A DNA stretch of 64,000 nt, from the NCBI RefSeq assembly GCF_000296215.2, contig NZ_CP013949.1, forward strand, positions 496,001 to 560,000, in the 5' to 3' direction. This document shows, piece after piece, positions 41,439-51,130 of this stretch; the stretch's first letter is position 1; each line of letters opens with the position of its first letter. Under the pieces are notes generated by a model, which had not been told where the DNA came from, made no database searches, and saw only the letters and a program-made list of their open reading frames with translations. The DNA is from Bradyrhizobium sp. CCGE-LA001. GTDB taxonomy: Bacteria > Pseudomonadota > Alphaproteobacteria > Rhizobiales > Xanthobacteraceae. The position numbers and the translations under genes were made by a program.

Positions 41439-42548
41439 TTAACGCCCCGCCCACGCCTTGGTCACCGCCCCGATCTCGGCCGCTTCCGGCTCGCGCGCCG
41501 CCGAGGGCGTGCGTGAGAAGCGCGGCGCAGGCGCGGGCTGCTTCACGCCGTGACGCTCGATGAAGACGTTGCGGGCGACCATGTGCGGATGCTGTGTTGC
41601 CTCCGACATGGTCAGGACGGGCGCGAAGCAGATGTCGGTGCCTTCCATGATCTTGCACCAGTCCTCGCGCGTCTTGCTCTTGAACACGGCCTTGAGCTTC
41701 TCCTTCAGCGCGGGCCAGGCCTTGGGATTCATCTGCGCGTCGAAATCGGCGTCGGTCAGGCCCGCATGCTCGCGCAACAGCGCGTAGAATTGCGGCTCGA
41801 TCGAGCCGATCGACACGAAGTGCCCGCAGGCACATTCATAGACGCCGTAGAAATGCGCGCCGCCGTCGAGGAAGTTCTGGTTGCGCCCTTCGGTCCAGCG
41901 CCCGAGTGTGGTCATGTCGAAGAAGAACGACATCAGCGAGGCCGCGCCGTCGCACATCGCGGCGTCGACCACCTGGCCTTTGCCGGACTTCTGCGCTTCC
42001 AGGAGCGCGGCGAGCACGCCGACGACGAGATAGAGCGCGCCGCCGCCGAAATCCCCGACCAGATTGAGTGGCGGCACCGGCGCTTCCTTAGGTCCGATCG
42101 CGGCGAGCGCGCCGGTGATGGAGATGTAATTGATGTCGTGACCGGCGGCGTTGGCGAGCGGACCTTCCTGGCCCCAGCCGGTCATGCGGCCATAGACCAG
42201 CTTCGGATTGCGCGCGAGCACGACGTCCGGCCCGAGCCCGAGTCGCTCCATGACGCCGGGACGGAAGCCTTCGACCAGCGCGTCTGCGCTCGCCAGCAGG
42301 TCGAGCACCTCGGCGATCGCGGCCTTGTCCTTGAGGTCGAGCTCGATCACCTTGCGGCCACGTCCGGCGACCGACTTCATGCTCTTCTTCGCGCCCACGC
42401 GATCGAGTGTGACGACGTCGGCGCCCATGTCGGCCAGCATCATGCAGGCGAACGGGCCGGGGCCGATGCCGGCGAATTCGACGATGCGAAAGCCCGACAG
42501 CGGGCCGGAGGTACGGACTGTGGAGGTGGGGGCTGATTTATCGAGCAC
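41439..42548 (-). CDS. CaiB/BaiF family CoA-transferase (alpha-methylacyl-CoA racemase-like)
   Basis: A 369-residue family III CoA-transferase/racemase. It has GFRIVEFAGIGPGPFACMML at the start, a GRK/Lys-rich nucleotide-binding segment, GYDIN-like GHDINYISITGAL and NLVGDFGGGALYLVVG, which contains the expected catalytic Asp. It would activate or epimerise a branched acyl-CoA in the cytoplasm. ATG 42548 lies 73 bp from a 20-bp inverted repeat (42621-42640) that may be its operator. A strong terminator between it and the cox genes shows it is a separate unit. Confidence 0.9.
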   Translation of the reverse strand: MLDKSAPTSTVRTSGPLSGFRIVEFAGIGPGPFACMMLADMGADVVTLDRVGAKKSMKSVAGRGRKVIELDLKDKAAIAEVLDLLASADALVEGFRPGVMERLGLGPDVVLARNPKLVYGRMTGWGQEGPLANAAGHDINYISITGALAAIGPKEAPVPPLNLVGDFGGGALYLVVGVLAALLEAQKSGKGQVVDAAMCDGAASLMSFFFDMTTLGRWTEGRNQNFLDGGAHFYGVYECACGHFVSIGSIEPQFYALLREHAGLTDADFDAQMNPKAWPALKEKLKAVFKSKTREDWCKIMEGTDICFAPVLTMSEATQHPHMVARNVFIERHGVKQPAPAPRFSRTPSAAREPEAAEIGAVTKAWAGR

Positions 42549-42620
42549 GTTATTGTTTCCTCGGGTCGCGGGCCGATCGCCGATGGGTTGGCGAGTGCCT
42601 CGGACACGCCTCTTTGGGCG

Positions 42621-42640
42621 AGTTAATTGGCTGATTAACT
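42621..42640. promoter_or_regulatory. Inverted repeat upstream of the CoA-transferase gene
   Basis: Perfect 7-bp arms AGTTAAT (42621-42627) and ATTAACT (42634-42640) surround 6 bp. The AT-rich palindrome is 73 bp from ATG 42548, within the putative promoter. A TetR- or GntR-type repressor site is plausible, but no such regulator gene is adjacent. Confidence 0.45.
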
Positions 42641-42689
42641 TTTCTCGCCTTCACGTCACAGAGGCAAGCGGTTTTCATGCCGCACGGCT

Positions 42690-42722
42690 AAAATAAAACG
42701 GCGCGCACCGAAGTGCGCGCCG
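42690..42722 (-). terminator. Strong intrinsic terminator of the cox-type operon
   Basis: On the minus strand a 10-bp perfect GC stem (42722-42713 with 42708-42699) closes a TTCG tetraloop and runs directly into TTTTATTTT (42698-42690). It stands 25 bp after the FAD-subunit stop (42747). This is one of the clearest rho-independent terminators in the window. Confidence 0.85.
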
Positions 42723-42746
42723 CGGAAAATTTGTGTCGAGGCGCTA

Positions 42747-43547
42747 TCAGCTCGCGGCAGCCACCGCGCGCTGCGCCATGACCTTGACGAGGTTGGCACG
42801 ATATTCCGCCGTGCCGTGGATATCGGCCAAGAGCCCGTTCGCCGAAACACTGACGCCGTCGATCGCCGACGGCGACCAGTTTGCCTTCAGCGCGGCTTCG
42901 ATTGCGGGGACGCGCATCACGCCGCTCTGCGAGGCGCCGGTGGCGGCGACGCGAACCTCGCCCGACTTGGTCTGCGCGACGAACACCCCGGTCAGCGCGA
43001 AGCGCGAGGCCGGGTGCCGCATCTTCTCATAGCCTGCCTTCGCCGGCACCGGGAACGACACGGCGGTGATGATCTCCCCGTCTTCCAGCGCTGTCGTGAA
43101 CAGGCCCTGGAAGAAGTCCTCCGCCGCAATCGACCGCTTGTTGGTCTTCACGGTGGCGCCGAGCGCGAGCAGCGCGGCGGGGAAGTCCGCCGCGGGATCG
43201 TTGTTGGCGATGGAGCCGCCGATCGTGCCGCGATAGCGCACCGCGGGATCGCCCAGCACCGAGGTGAGATAGGCGATCGCGGGGATCGACTTTTTCACAT
43301 CGGCATTCGTCATGATGTCGTAATAGGTCGTGGCGGCCTTGATGGTCAGCGTGTCTCCCGAGAGTTCGACGCCCTGCAGCTCCTTGATCTTGCCGAGGTC
43401 GATCACGTCAGAGGGACCCGCGAGCCGCTGTTTCATCACCGGCAGCAGCGTCTGGCCGCCGGCAAGGAATTTCGCTTCGCTGCTCTTGCCGAACAGGCTG
43501 ACGGCTTCGTCGACCGAGGAAGCGCGATGATAAGTGGTCTGGTACAT
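42747..43547 (-). CDS. Cox/xanthine dehydrogenase-family FAD-binding subunit
   Basis: A 266-residue medium subunit of a molybdenum hydroxylase. Both FAD motifs are present: FLAGGQTLLPVMKQRL near residue 30 and TIGGSIANNDPAADFP near residue 103. It passes electrons from the iron-sulfur subunit to an acceptor. It is last in the order small, large, medium subunit, 15 bp after the large subunit. Named CoxM-like only by family. Confidence 0.92.
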   Translation of the reverse strand: MYQTTYHRASSVDEAVSLFGKSSEAKFLAGGQTLLPVMKQRLAGPSDVIDLGKIKELQGVELSGDTLTIKAATTYYDIMTNADVKKSIPAIAYLTSVLGDPAVRYRGTIGGSIANNDPAADFPAALLALGATVKTNKRSIAAEDFFQGLFTTALEDGEIITAVSFPVPAKAGYEKMRHPASRFALTGVFVAQTKSGEVRVAATGASQSGVMRVPAIEAALKANWSPSAIDGVSVSANGLLADIHGTAEYRANLVKVMAQRAVAAAS

Positions 43548-43562
43548 CTTGGTTGCTCCCTC

Positions 43563-45905
43563 TCAAGCCGCGTGGATCGTGCGCCACACCCTGTCGGGGG
43601 TTGCGGGCATTTCCAGATTGTTCTTGCCGATCGCATCCGTGATCGCGTTGATCACGGCTGCTGACGCCCCGATCGCGCCGGCCTCGCCGCACCCCTTGAT
43701 GCCCAAGGGATTGCCCGGGCACAGCGTGGTGGTGTGGGAGAGGTTGAACGACGGCACGTCGTCGGCGCGCGGCATGGCATAATCCATGAACGAGGCCGTG
43801 ATCGGCTGACCGTTGGCATCGTAGACCGCGTGCTCGAGCAGGGCCTGCCCGATGCCCTGCACGAGGCCGCCATGGACCTGGCCCTCGACGATCATCGGGT
43901 TGATCAGCCGGCCGAAATCGTCGGCCGCGACGAAGTTGACGAAGCTGGTCTTACCGGTGCCAGGATCGACCTCGAGCTCGCAGATATAGGCGCCGGCCGG
44001 GAAGGTGAAGTTGGTGGGATCGTAGAAGGCGCTTTCCTTCAGGCCCGGCTCCATCCCGTCAGGCAGGTTGTGCGCGGTGTAGGCTGCGAGCGCGACCATC
44101 GGGAAGGCGATCGCCTTGTCGGTGCCCGTCACCTTGAACTCGCCGTTCTCGATGACGATGTCGGCCTCCGACGCCTCCAGCGCATGCGCCGCGATCTTCT
44201 TGGCCTTGGATTCCATCTTCTCCATGGCCTTCAGGATCGCGGTGAGACCGACCGCGGCCGAGCGCGAGCCATAAGTGCCCATGCCGAACTGCACCTTGTC
44301 GGTATCGCCATGGACGATCGAGACCTGGCTGATGGGAACGCCGAGGCGGTCCGCAACGAGCTGGCAGAAGGTGGTCTCGTGACCCTGGCCGTGGCTGTGC
44401 GAGCCCGTCAGGATCTCGATGGTGCCGACCGGGTTGACGCGCACCTCGGCTGATTCCCACAGGCCGACGCCAGCGCCCAGGCTGCCGACCGCCTTGGACG
44501 GCGCGATACCGCAGGCCTCGATGTAGCAGGAGACACCGATGCCGCGCAGCTTGCCGTCGGCTTTCGCTTTGGCCTTGCGCCCGGCAAAGCCAGCATAGTC
44601 GATCGCCTTCATCGCCGCATCGAGCGAGGCATTAAAGTCGCCGGTGTCATAGGCCATGATCACGGGCGTCTGGTGCGGGAACTGGGTGATGAAGTTGGTC
44701 CGGCGCAGCTGCGCCGGATCGACGTTCAGCTGCCGGGCCGCCGTCTCCATCAGACGCTCGATCAGGTAGCTCGCCTCGGGGCGTCCGGCGCCGCGATAGG
44801 CATCCACCGGCGTGGTGTTGGTGTAGACGCCGATCACCTCGGCATGGATCGCCGGGATGTTGTACTGGCCCGACAGCAGTGTCGCGTAGAGATAGGTCGG
44901 CACCGAGGACGAGAACAGCGACATGTAGGCGCCGAAATTGGCGTAGGTCTTCACCTTGAAGCCGGTGATCTTGTTGTTGGCGTCGAACGCCATTTCCGCA
45001 TGGGTCACGTGGTCGCGGCCATGGGCGTCGGTGAGGAAGGCCTCGGTGCGGTCGCTGGTCCATTTCACGGGACGGCCGACCTTCTTCGAGGCCCACAGCG
45101 CCACCATCTCTTCGGGATAGATGAAGATCTTCGAGCCGAAGCCGCCGCCGACGTCGGGCGCGATCACGCGCAGCTTGTGCTCGGGGGCGATGTTGTAGAA
45201 CGCCGACAGCACGAGACGGGCGACGTGCGGGTTCTGCGAGGTCGTGTAGAGCGTGAAGTGCTCCTCCGCCGCGTCGTAATCGGCGATCGCCGCGCGCGGC
45301 TCCATCGCATTCGGCGCAAGGCGGTTGTTGGTGACGTCGAGCTTGACGACATTGGCGGCCTTGGCAAAGGCCGCGTCGGTCGCGGCTTCGTCGCCGATCA
45401 CCCAGTCATAGACCTGGTTGCCGGGGGCTTCGGGGTGAAGCTGTGGCGCGCCGGCCTTGATGGCGGCCTGCATGTCGGCGACCGCCGCCAGCTCCTCGTA
45501 GTCGATGACGACGGCTTCTGCCGCGTCACGCGCCAGATTCTTGTTGTCGGCGATGACGACCGCGACGGCCTGACCGACGAAGCGCACCGTTTCCGGCGCC
45601 ATCGCCGGCCATGCGCCCATCTTCATCGGGCTGCCGTCCTTGGAGGTGATGGCCCAGCCGCAGATCAGGTTGCCGACCTTGTCGTCGACGAGCTGCTGGC
45701 CGGTGAGCACCGCGACCACGCCCGGCATGTTCAGCGCGGCGGACGAATCGATCTTCTTCACCTTGGCGTGCGCGTGCGGGCTGCGGATGAAATAGGCATG
45801 GGTCATGCCCTGCAATTTGATGTCGTCGACGTAGCGGCCCTTGCCGGTAATGAAACGCTTGTCTTCCTTGCGCACGACGCGTGCGCCGATGCCTTCAACA
45901 CCCAT
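43563..45905 (-). CDS. Form II CoxL-like molybdopterin-binding subunit of a molybdenum hydroxylase
   Basis: A 780-residue large subunit holding the molybdenum cofactor. The active-site loop reads AYRGAGR (residues 369-375, DNA 44781-44801). That is the form II signature, not the AYxCSFR of true aerobic CO dehydrogenase, so the Mo-Cu CO site is missing. Other family regions are clear (GIGARVVRKEDKRFITGKGR, DVGGGFGSK, SHSHGQGHETTFCQ, and a C-terminal GCGEAGAIG with the catalytic Glu). The probable role is oxidation of an aldehyde, purine or aromatic N-heterocycle. It needs the small and medium subunits encoded beside it. Confidence 0.93.
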   Translation of the reverse strand: MGVEGIGARVVRKEDKRFITGKGRYVDDIKLQGMTHAYFIRSPHAHAKVKKIDSSAALNMPGVVAVLTGQQLVDDKVGNLICGWAITSKDGSPMKMGAWPAMAPETVRFVGQAVAVVIADNKNLARDAAEAVVIDYEELAAVADMQAAIKAGAPQLHPEAPGNQVYDWVIGDEAATDAAFAKAANVVKLDVTNNRLAPNAMEPRAAIADYDAAEEHFTLYTTSQNPHVARLVLSAFYNIAPEHKLRVIAPDVGGGFGSKIFIYPEEMVALWASKKVGRPVKWTSDRTEAFLTDAHGRDHVTHAEMAFDANNKITGFKVKTYANFGAYMSLFSSSVPTYLYATLLSGQYNIPAIHAEVIGVYTNTTPVDAYRGAGRPEASYLIERLMETAARQLNVDPAQLRRTNFITQFPHQTPVIMAYDTGDFNASLDAAMKAIDYAGFAGRKAKAKADGKLRGIGVSCYIEACGIAPSKAVGSLGAGVGLWESAEVRVNPVGTIEILTGSHSHGQGHETTFCQLVADRLGVPISQVSIVHGDTDKVQFGMGTYGSRSAAVGLTAILKAMEKMESKAKKIAAHALEASEADIVIENGEFKVTGTDKAIAFPMVALAAYTAHNLPDGMEPGLKESAFYDPTNFTFPAGAYICELEVDPGTGKTSFVNFVAADDFGRLINPMIVEGQVHGGLVQGIGQALLEHAVYDANGQPITASFMDYAMPRADDVPSFNLSHTTTLCPGNPLGIKGCGEAGAIGASAAVINAITDAIGKNNLEMPATPDRVWRTIHAA

Positions 45906-45987
45906 GTCTGGTCCTCCCGACCGGAATTTCGTTGATCCGCGCTTTCCATCGAAAGCGGCGGTGGTTTTCTTGTTTGCGGCGGCCGCT

Positions 45988-46473
<486 letters not shown>

Positions 46474-46802
46474 GTGAAGTCCTCCCGGATTGATTTTGAT
46501 TGCTTCTAATTAGAGACCACCGACCCGGAACTTTGCAACTGGGATTTTGGTCGCCGTGGTCATGGAAAAGTCATCGATCCAGACCGGCCCGCTTGATTTG
46601 CGCGGGCGGCCGGATGGGGCGAGTGCGATCGGGCCGGCGTGGAATGCCAACGGGCCACGTTCGGCCTTTGGCCGATGGAAGCCCTGAGACGGGCAGGCAT
46701 GCCAAATTTACCGCCCTTTATCGATTCTGCCTTAGTTTTGCGCATCCAGGTCGGGAGGCGGGGCGCCTCCGGATCGCGGCTGAAATGAAAATGGGGGTTG
46801 GA
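46474..46802. other. 329-bp divergent region with a chemoreceptor leader
   Basis: No gene was found. It holds the leftward cox-operon promoter side and the rightward leader of the first chemoreceptor. In the latter are a box AAATTTACC-N5-TTATC (46704-46722) and a hairpin (46754-46770). Both recur ahead of the second chemoreceptor at 48992-49010 and 49039-49055. Confidence 0.6.
46704..46770 (+). promoter_or_regulatory. Conserved box and hairpin leader of chemoreceptor 1
   Basis: Box AAATTTACC-N5-TTATC at 46704-46722 is followed after 31 bp by a 7-bp perfect stem, GGAGGCG (46754-46760) and CGCCTCC (46764-46770). The same box and an equivalent stem stand ahead of the second chemoreceptor. One stem pair is G-C here and A-T there, which keeps pairing. 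This points to a preserved RNA structure or operator in the shared promoter region. Confidence 0.5.
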
Positions 46803-48842
46803 ATGTCCGGGCGTATCGCGTCGCCATCGAAGCGCGCACTTTTTCCGACCCTCAGGTTCCGTGCCAAGATCATACTGGGCTTCGCAGCGGTGCTGGCGAT
46901 CTCCGCCGGCAGCATGGCCTTCTCCTATTTCGGCTTCGAGCGGGTCGCGGCCGGAGTGGGGTCCTACCGCAGCAGCGTGTCCGAGGCCGACCTCGCCCGC
47001 AACATCGACCGCGAGCTGATCGCCTATCGCTCCGCCGCCCGTTACTTCGTGGTGACCGGCAAGGAGGACGACGCCAAGGCCGCGCTGGAGGCGGAAGCCG
47101 GCCTGAAGAATGCGATCGACCAGGCCGTCAAGAGCGCCAAGACGCCGGCACGGCAGGAAGCCCTCGACAAGCTCGCCAAGGAGTTCTCGAGGTTCTCCGC
47201 GACTTTCGCCAAGATCCTGCAAGCCAAGCGCGACAGCGCGCTGCTGGTCCAGAACCAGCTCCAGCGCAACGCCAATCTCCTGAAATACAAGCTCGACGAC
47301 ATCGGCAACAACGCGTCCGATTCCGAAGCGCAGGCGATCGAGTTCGGCACCAAGCAGGTCAATGCCCAGTTCCAGACCGCAAGCGCCGCCGCGAACAATT
47401 TCATCCTCAATTCCGACCAGGCGACCGCCAGCAGCGCCGTGGCGCGGCTGAAATTCGTCGAGAACTCGCTGGGCTCGGTCTATTCCATGGACGACAAGAT
47501 CGTCGCCGGTCTGAAGGACGCCAAGGCGCTGCTTGCGGCCTATCGGGAAGCGCTCGAGAAGCTGATCGCCAATGCCAAGACGGTGGATGACCTCGTTGCC
47601 GAAATGAGCGGCTCGGCCGGTGCGATCCTGCAGGGTGCCAGCGCCATGAAGGCGGACCTCGTCGCCGAACAGCAGCGGCTGGATGCGGAATCGGAGGCGA
47701 CCATCGGGCAGACCGAGCAGCTGGTGCTGATCCTCGCCGTCGGCGGCACGCTGCTCGGCGCGGTTCTCGCCTTCCTGCTGGGGACCGGCATCTCGCGTCC
47801 GATGATCGCGATGTGCAAGGCGATGCGGGAATTGGCCTCGGGCAATTTCGACGTCGTGCTGCCGGGCTTGGGGCGCAAGGACGAGATCGGCGAGATGGCC
47901 GGCGCGGTCGAGGAGTTCAAGGTCCAGGCCGTCGCCAAGGCCGAGCGCGATGCTGCCGCCAGCGAAGTCCAGAACCGGGAGCAGGCGGCCAGCCGCCGCG
48001 CCGAGCTGATCCGCTTTGCCGACGATTTCGAGAGCGCGGTCGGCGCCATCGTCTCCAACGTCTCGGCCTCCGCCGTGCAGCTGGAATCGGCGGCCTCGAC
48101 CTTGACCCGCACCGCCGAGACCACGCAGAGCCTGTCGAGCCAGGTCGCCGGCGTCTCCGAGCAGGCCTCCTCCAACATGCAGTCGGTCGCAACCGCGACC
48201 GAAGAGCTTTCGGCCTCGGTCGAGGAGATCGGCCGCCAGGTCCGTGATTCCAGCCGCATTGCAGAGAATGCCGTGGTGCAGGCCAGGGAGACCGACGGCC
48301 GCATCGGCAAGCTCTCGCATGCGGCGCAGCAGATCGGCGAGGTGGTCAAGCTGATCACGGCGATCGCCGAGCAGACGAATCTGTTGGCGCTCAACGCCAC
48401 CATCGAGGCGGCGCGCGCCGGTGAGGCCGGCCGCGGCTTTGCAGTGGTTGCGAGCGAGGTGAAGTCGCTGGCGAGCCAGACCGCGAAGGCGACGGACGAG
48501 ATCTCCTCGCACATCACGGGCATGCAGGGCGCCACGGCCGAATCGGTCGCTGCGATCAAGGAGATCGGCGCGACCATCGGCCAGATCTCGTCGATCTCGA
48601 CCTCGATCGCCAGCGCCGTCGAGCAGCAGGGCGCGGCAACGCAGGAGATCGCGCGCAGCGTCCAGACCGTCGCGCAAGGGACTCAGACCGCCGCCACCGA
48701 CATCGGCGAGGTCAACCGCGGCGCCGCCGAGACCGGCTCGGCCTCGGAGGAGGTGCTCAACTCGGCCAAGACGCTGTCGAGCGAAAGCACGCGCCTGCGA
48801 GCCGAGCTCGACCGTTTCATGGCCAACATCAGGGCTGCGTAA
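46803..48842 (+). CDS. Methyl-accepting chemotaxis protein, tandem copy 1
   Basis: A 679-residue chemoreceptor from ATG 46803 (GGGGGTTGGA upstream). TM1 is in KIILGFAAVLAISAGSMAFS (about 22-42). A periplasmic helical-bundle sensor (about 45-300) follows, then TM2 (about 306-328), HAMP (about 329-385) and the signalling domain with the hairpin tip IAEQTNLLALNATIEAARAG. There is no CheR-docking pentapeptide at the end (RFMANIRAA). From residue about 329 on it is nearly identical to the next gene, while the sensor half differs, so the two probably sense different cues through a common output. Confidence 0.93.
   Translation: MSGRIASPSKRALFPTLRFRAKIILGFAAVLAISAGSMAFSYFGFERVAAGVGSYRSSVSEADLARNIDRELIAYRSAARYFVVTGKEDDAKAALEAEAGLKNAIDQAVKSAKTPARQEALDKLAKEFSRFSATFAKILQAKRDSALLVQNQLQRNANLLKYKLDDIGNNASDSEAQAIEFGTKQVNAQFQTASAAANNFILNSDQATASSAVARLKFVENSLGSVYSMDDKIVAGLKDAKALLAAYREALEKLIANAKTVDDLVAEMSGSAGAILQGASAMKADLVAEQQRLDAESEATIGQTEQLVLILAVGGTLLGAVLAFLLGTGISRPMIAMCKAMRELASGNFDVVLPGLGRKDEIGEMAGAVEEFKVQAVAKAERDAAASEVQNREQAASRRAELIRFADDFESAVGAIVSNVSASAVQLESAASTLTRTAETTQSLSSQVAGVSEQASSNMQSVATATEELSASVEEIGRQVRDSSRIAENAVVQARETDGRIGKLSHAAQQIGEVVKLITAIAEQTNLLALNATIEAARAGEAGRGFAVVASEVKSLASQTAKATDEISSHITGMQGATAESVAAIKEIGATIGQISSISTSIASAVEQQGAATQEIARSVQTVAQGTQTAATDIGEVNRGAAETGSASEEVLNSAKTLSSESTRLRAELDRFMANIRAA
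47787..48842 (+). repeat. 1,056-bp near-identical direct repeat, copy A (chemoreceptor C-terminal half)
   Basis: The segment aligns with 50075-51130 at a constant offset of 2,288 bp without indels. The encoded proteins differ at a single residue that I noticed near the end (Asn versus His before SAKTLSSES). DNA differences are scattered third-position changes. The flanking sensor-coding DNA is much less alike. Confidence 0.9.
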
Positions 48843-48991
48843 GGCGCTGCGCATTAAGCGTGCGGCTATCGCTCCACACTCCGCTTGTCCGAGACGACGG
48901 CGGAGCGAGGGGCGCCACCTCATTTGCAACATCGCGAGGAAACGCGCCTTAACAATTCATCGTCTCGCTCTACCGCCAGTCGCGGTGCCAC

Positions 48992-49055
48992 AAATTTACC
49001 ACGGCTTATCCTTTGCCCCGTAACGTGCCGCAGAGTCGGGAAGCGGGCTGCTTCC
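48992..49055 (+). promoter_or_regulatory. Conserved box and hairpin leader of chemoreceptor 2
   Basis: AAATTTACC-N5-TTATC (48992-49010) is followed after 28 bp by a stem GGAAGC (49039-49044) and GCTTCC (49050-49055) with a GGGCT loop. Compared with the leader at 46704-46770 the spacing is similar, and one pair has changed on both strands. Confidence 0.5.
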
Positions 49056-49096
49056 GGGCTGCGCCTGGTTTTCCGCGAATGGAATGGGGTGGGGGA

Positions 49097-51130
49097 ATGT
49101 CGGTCAAGTCGAAGTCGAGCAAGTCTGGTCTGCTCAATCTGCGCTTTCGCGCGAAAATCATCCTCGGCTTCGTGGCGGTGCTCGCCATCCTCGCCGTCAG
49201 CATGGCTTTCGCCTTTTTCGGTTTCGAACGGATCGCAGGCGCCGTGGCCTCCTACCGGACCAGCGTATCCGAAGCCGATCTCGCCCGGACGGTCGATCGC
49301 GAGCTGATTGCCTATCAGGGGCTGGCACGGGCCTATACGTTGACGGGCGCGGCCGACGACGAAACCGCGGCCAAGGCGGCGGAAGAGAATCTGAGGAGCG
49401 CGATCGGCAAGTCGATGGCCGCCACGACCGGCGCCGCCCGCCGCGAGCAGGTCGGCAAGCTCGAGGCCGAATTCCAGCGCTTCACGAAGGTGTTCGGCGA
49501 GATCATCATCCTGACGCGCGAGAACAACAAGATCGCGGCCGACGAGCTCAACAGCGTCGGCAACAAGATCCGCTTCAAGTTCGACGATCTCGCAGATAGC
49601 GCCGCGCTGGCGGGGCTCGCCTCGGTCCAGACCACCGCCAAAGACGTCACCTCGCAATATCTCGCGGTCTCCACCTCGGTCAGCGCCTTCGTTGCCAAGC
49701 CGGAGCCGAAGACCGCCGACGGCGTCATCGCCCGCATCAAGTTCCTGGAGACCTTGCTGGTCTCGATCTACGCCAACGACCAGAAGATCACCGACCGCGT
49801 CACCGAGATCGGCAATCTGCTGAAGCAGTACCGCACCTCCTTCGCCAAGCTGACCGAGAACGTGAAAGTCATCGTCAAGTCGAACGGCGAGATGACCAAG
49901 ACGGCGGCGTCCATCCTCAAGCTCTCGGCCGAGCTGCGCTCGGACCTGACGGCTGACCAGCAGCGCATCGAGGCGGGTGCCAATGCCACGATCGTGGAGA
50001 CCGAGCAGTTGATGCTGATGTTGGCGCTGGGTGGCCTTGCCATCGGTGCCGTGCTGGCCTGGATGCTCGGCAACGGCATCTCGCGTCCGATGATCGCGAT
50101 GTGCAAGGCGATGCGGGAGCTGGCCTCGGGCAATTTCGACGTCGTGCTGCCGGGCTTGGGGCGCAAGGACGAGATCGGCGAGATGGCCGGCGCGGTCGAG
50201 GAGTTCAAGGTTCAGGCCGTCGCCAAGGCCGAACGCGATGCTGCCGCCAGCGAAGTCCAGAACCGGGAGCAGGCGGCCAGCCGCCGCGCCGAGCTGATCC
50301 GTTTTGCCGACGATTTCGAGAGCGCGGTCGGCGCCATCGTCTCCAACGTCTCGGCCTCCGCCGTGCAGCTGGAATCGGCGGCATCCACGCTGACCCGCAC
50401 CGCCGAGACCACGCAGAGCCTGTCGAGCCAGGTTGCCGGCGTCTCCGAGCAGGCCTCCTCCAACATGCAGTCGGTCGCAACCGCGACCGAGGAGCTCTCG
50501 GCCTCGGTCGAGGAGATCGGCCGCCAGGTCCGTGATTCCAGCCGCATCGCAGAGAATGCCGTGGTGCAGGCCAGGGAGACCGACGGCCGCATCGGCAAGC
50601 TCTCGCATGCGGCGCAGCAGATCGGCGAGGTGGTCAAGCTGATCACGGCGATCGCCGAGCAGACCAATCTGTTGGCGCTCAACGCCACCATCGAGGCGGC
50701 GCGCGCCGGTGAGGCCGGCCGCGGCTTTGCAGTGGTTGCGAGCGAGGTGAAGTCGCTGGCGAGCCAGACCGCGAAGGCGACGGACGAGATCTCCTCGCAC
50801 ATCACGGGCATGCAGGGCGCCACGGCCGAATCGGTTGCCGCCATCAAGGAGATCGGCGCGACCATCGGCCAGATCTCGTCGATCTCGACCTCGATCGCGA
50901 GCGCCGTGGAGCAGCAGGGCGCGGCAACGCAGGAGATCGCGCGCAGCGTCCAGACCGTCGCGCAAGGGACTCAGACCGCAGCCACCGACATCGGCGAGGT
51001 CAACCGCGGCGCCGCCGAGACCGGCTCGGCCTCGGAGGAGGTGCTGCATTCGGCCAAGACGCTGTCGAGCGAAAGCACCCGCCTGCGCGCCGAGCTCGAC
51101 CGCTTCATGGCGAACATCAGGGCGGCGTAA
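49097..51130 (+). CDS. Methyl-accepting chemotaxis protein, tandem copy 2
   Basis: A 677-residue chemoreceptor from ATG 49097 (GGTGGGGGA upstream). It has the same plan as its neighbour: TM1 in KIILGFVAVLAILAVSMAFA, helical periplasmic sensor, TM2 in LALGGLAIGAVLAWMLG, HAMP, and the MA signalling domain. The sensor half is only moderately similar to copy 1 (it shares SVSEADLAR and DRELIAY). The cytoplasmic half is almost identical. The shared 5' and 3' flanks mark a whole-gene tandem duplication. Confidence 0.93.
   Translation: MSVKSKSSKSGLLNLRFRAKIILGFVAVLAILAVSMAFAFFGFERIAGAVASYRTSVSEADLARTVDRELIAYQGLARAYTLTGAADDETAAKAAEENLRSAIGKSMAATTGAARREQVGKLEAEFQRFTKVFGEIIILTRENNKIAADELNSVGNKIRFKFDDLADSAALAGLASVQTTAKDVTSQYLAVSTSVSAFVAKPEPKTADGVIARIKFLETLLVSIYANDQKITDRVTEIGNLLKQYRTSFAKLTENVKVIVKSNGEMTKTAASILKLSAELRSDLTADQQRIEAGANATIVETEQLMLMLALGGLAIGAVLAWMLGNGISRPMIAMCKAMRELASGNFDVVLPGLGRKDEIGEMAGAVEEFKVQAVAKAERDAAASEVQNREQAASRRAELIRFADDFESAVGAIVSNVSASAVQLESAASTLTRTAETTQSLSSQVAGVSEQASSNMQSVATATEELSASVEEIGRQVRDSSRIAENAVVQARETDGRIGKLSHAAQQIGEVVKLITAIAEQTNLLALNATIEAARAGEAGRGFAVVASEVKSLASQTAKATDEISSHITGMQGATAESVAAIKEIGATIGQISSISTSIASAVEQQGAATQEIARSVQTVAQGTQTAATDIGEVNRGAAETGSASEEVLHSAKTLSSESTRLRAELDRFMANIRAA
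50075..51130 (+). repeat. 1,056-bp near-identical direct repeat, copy B
   Basis: This is the second copy of the chemoreceptor output half, matching 47787-48842 in register. It is a target for homologous recombination that would delete 2,288 bp and fuse the first sensor to the second output domain. Confidence 0.9.

Noticed and set aside
47787..51130. Mobile element interpretation of the 1-kb direct repeat
   Set aside because: The repeat is entirely coding for the chemoreceptor output half, and no transposase or terminal inverted repeat is present.
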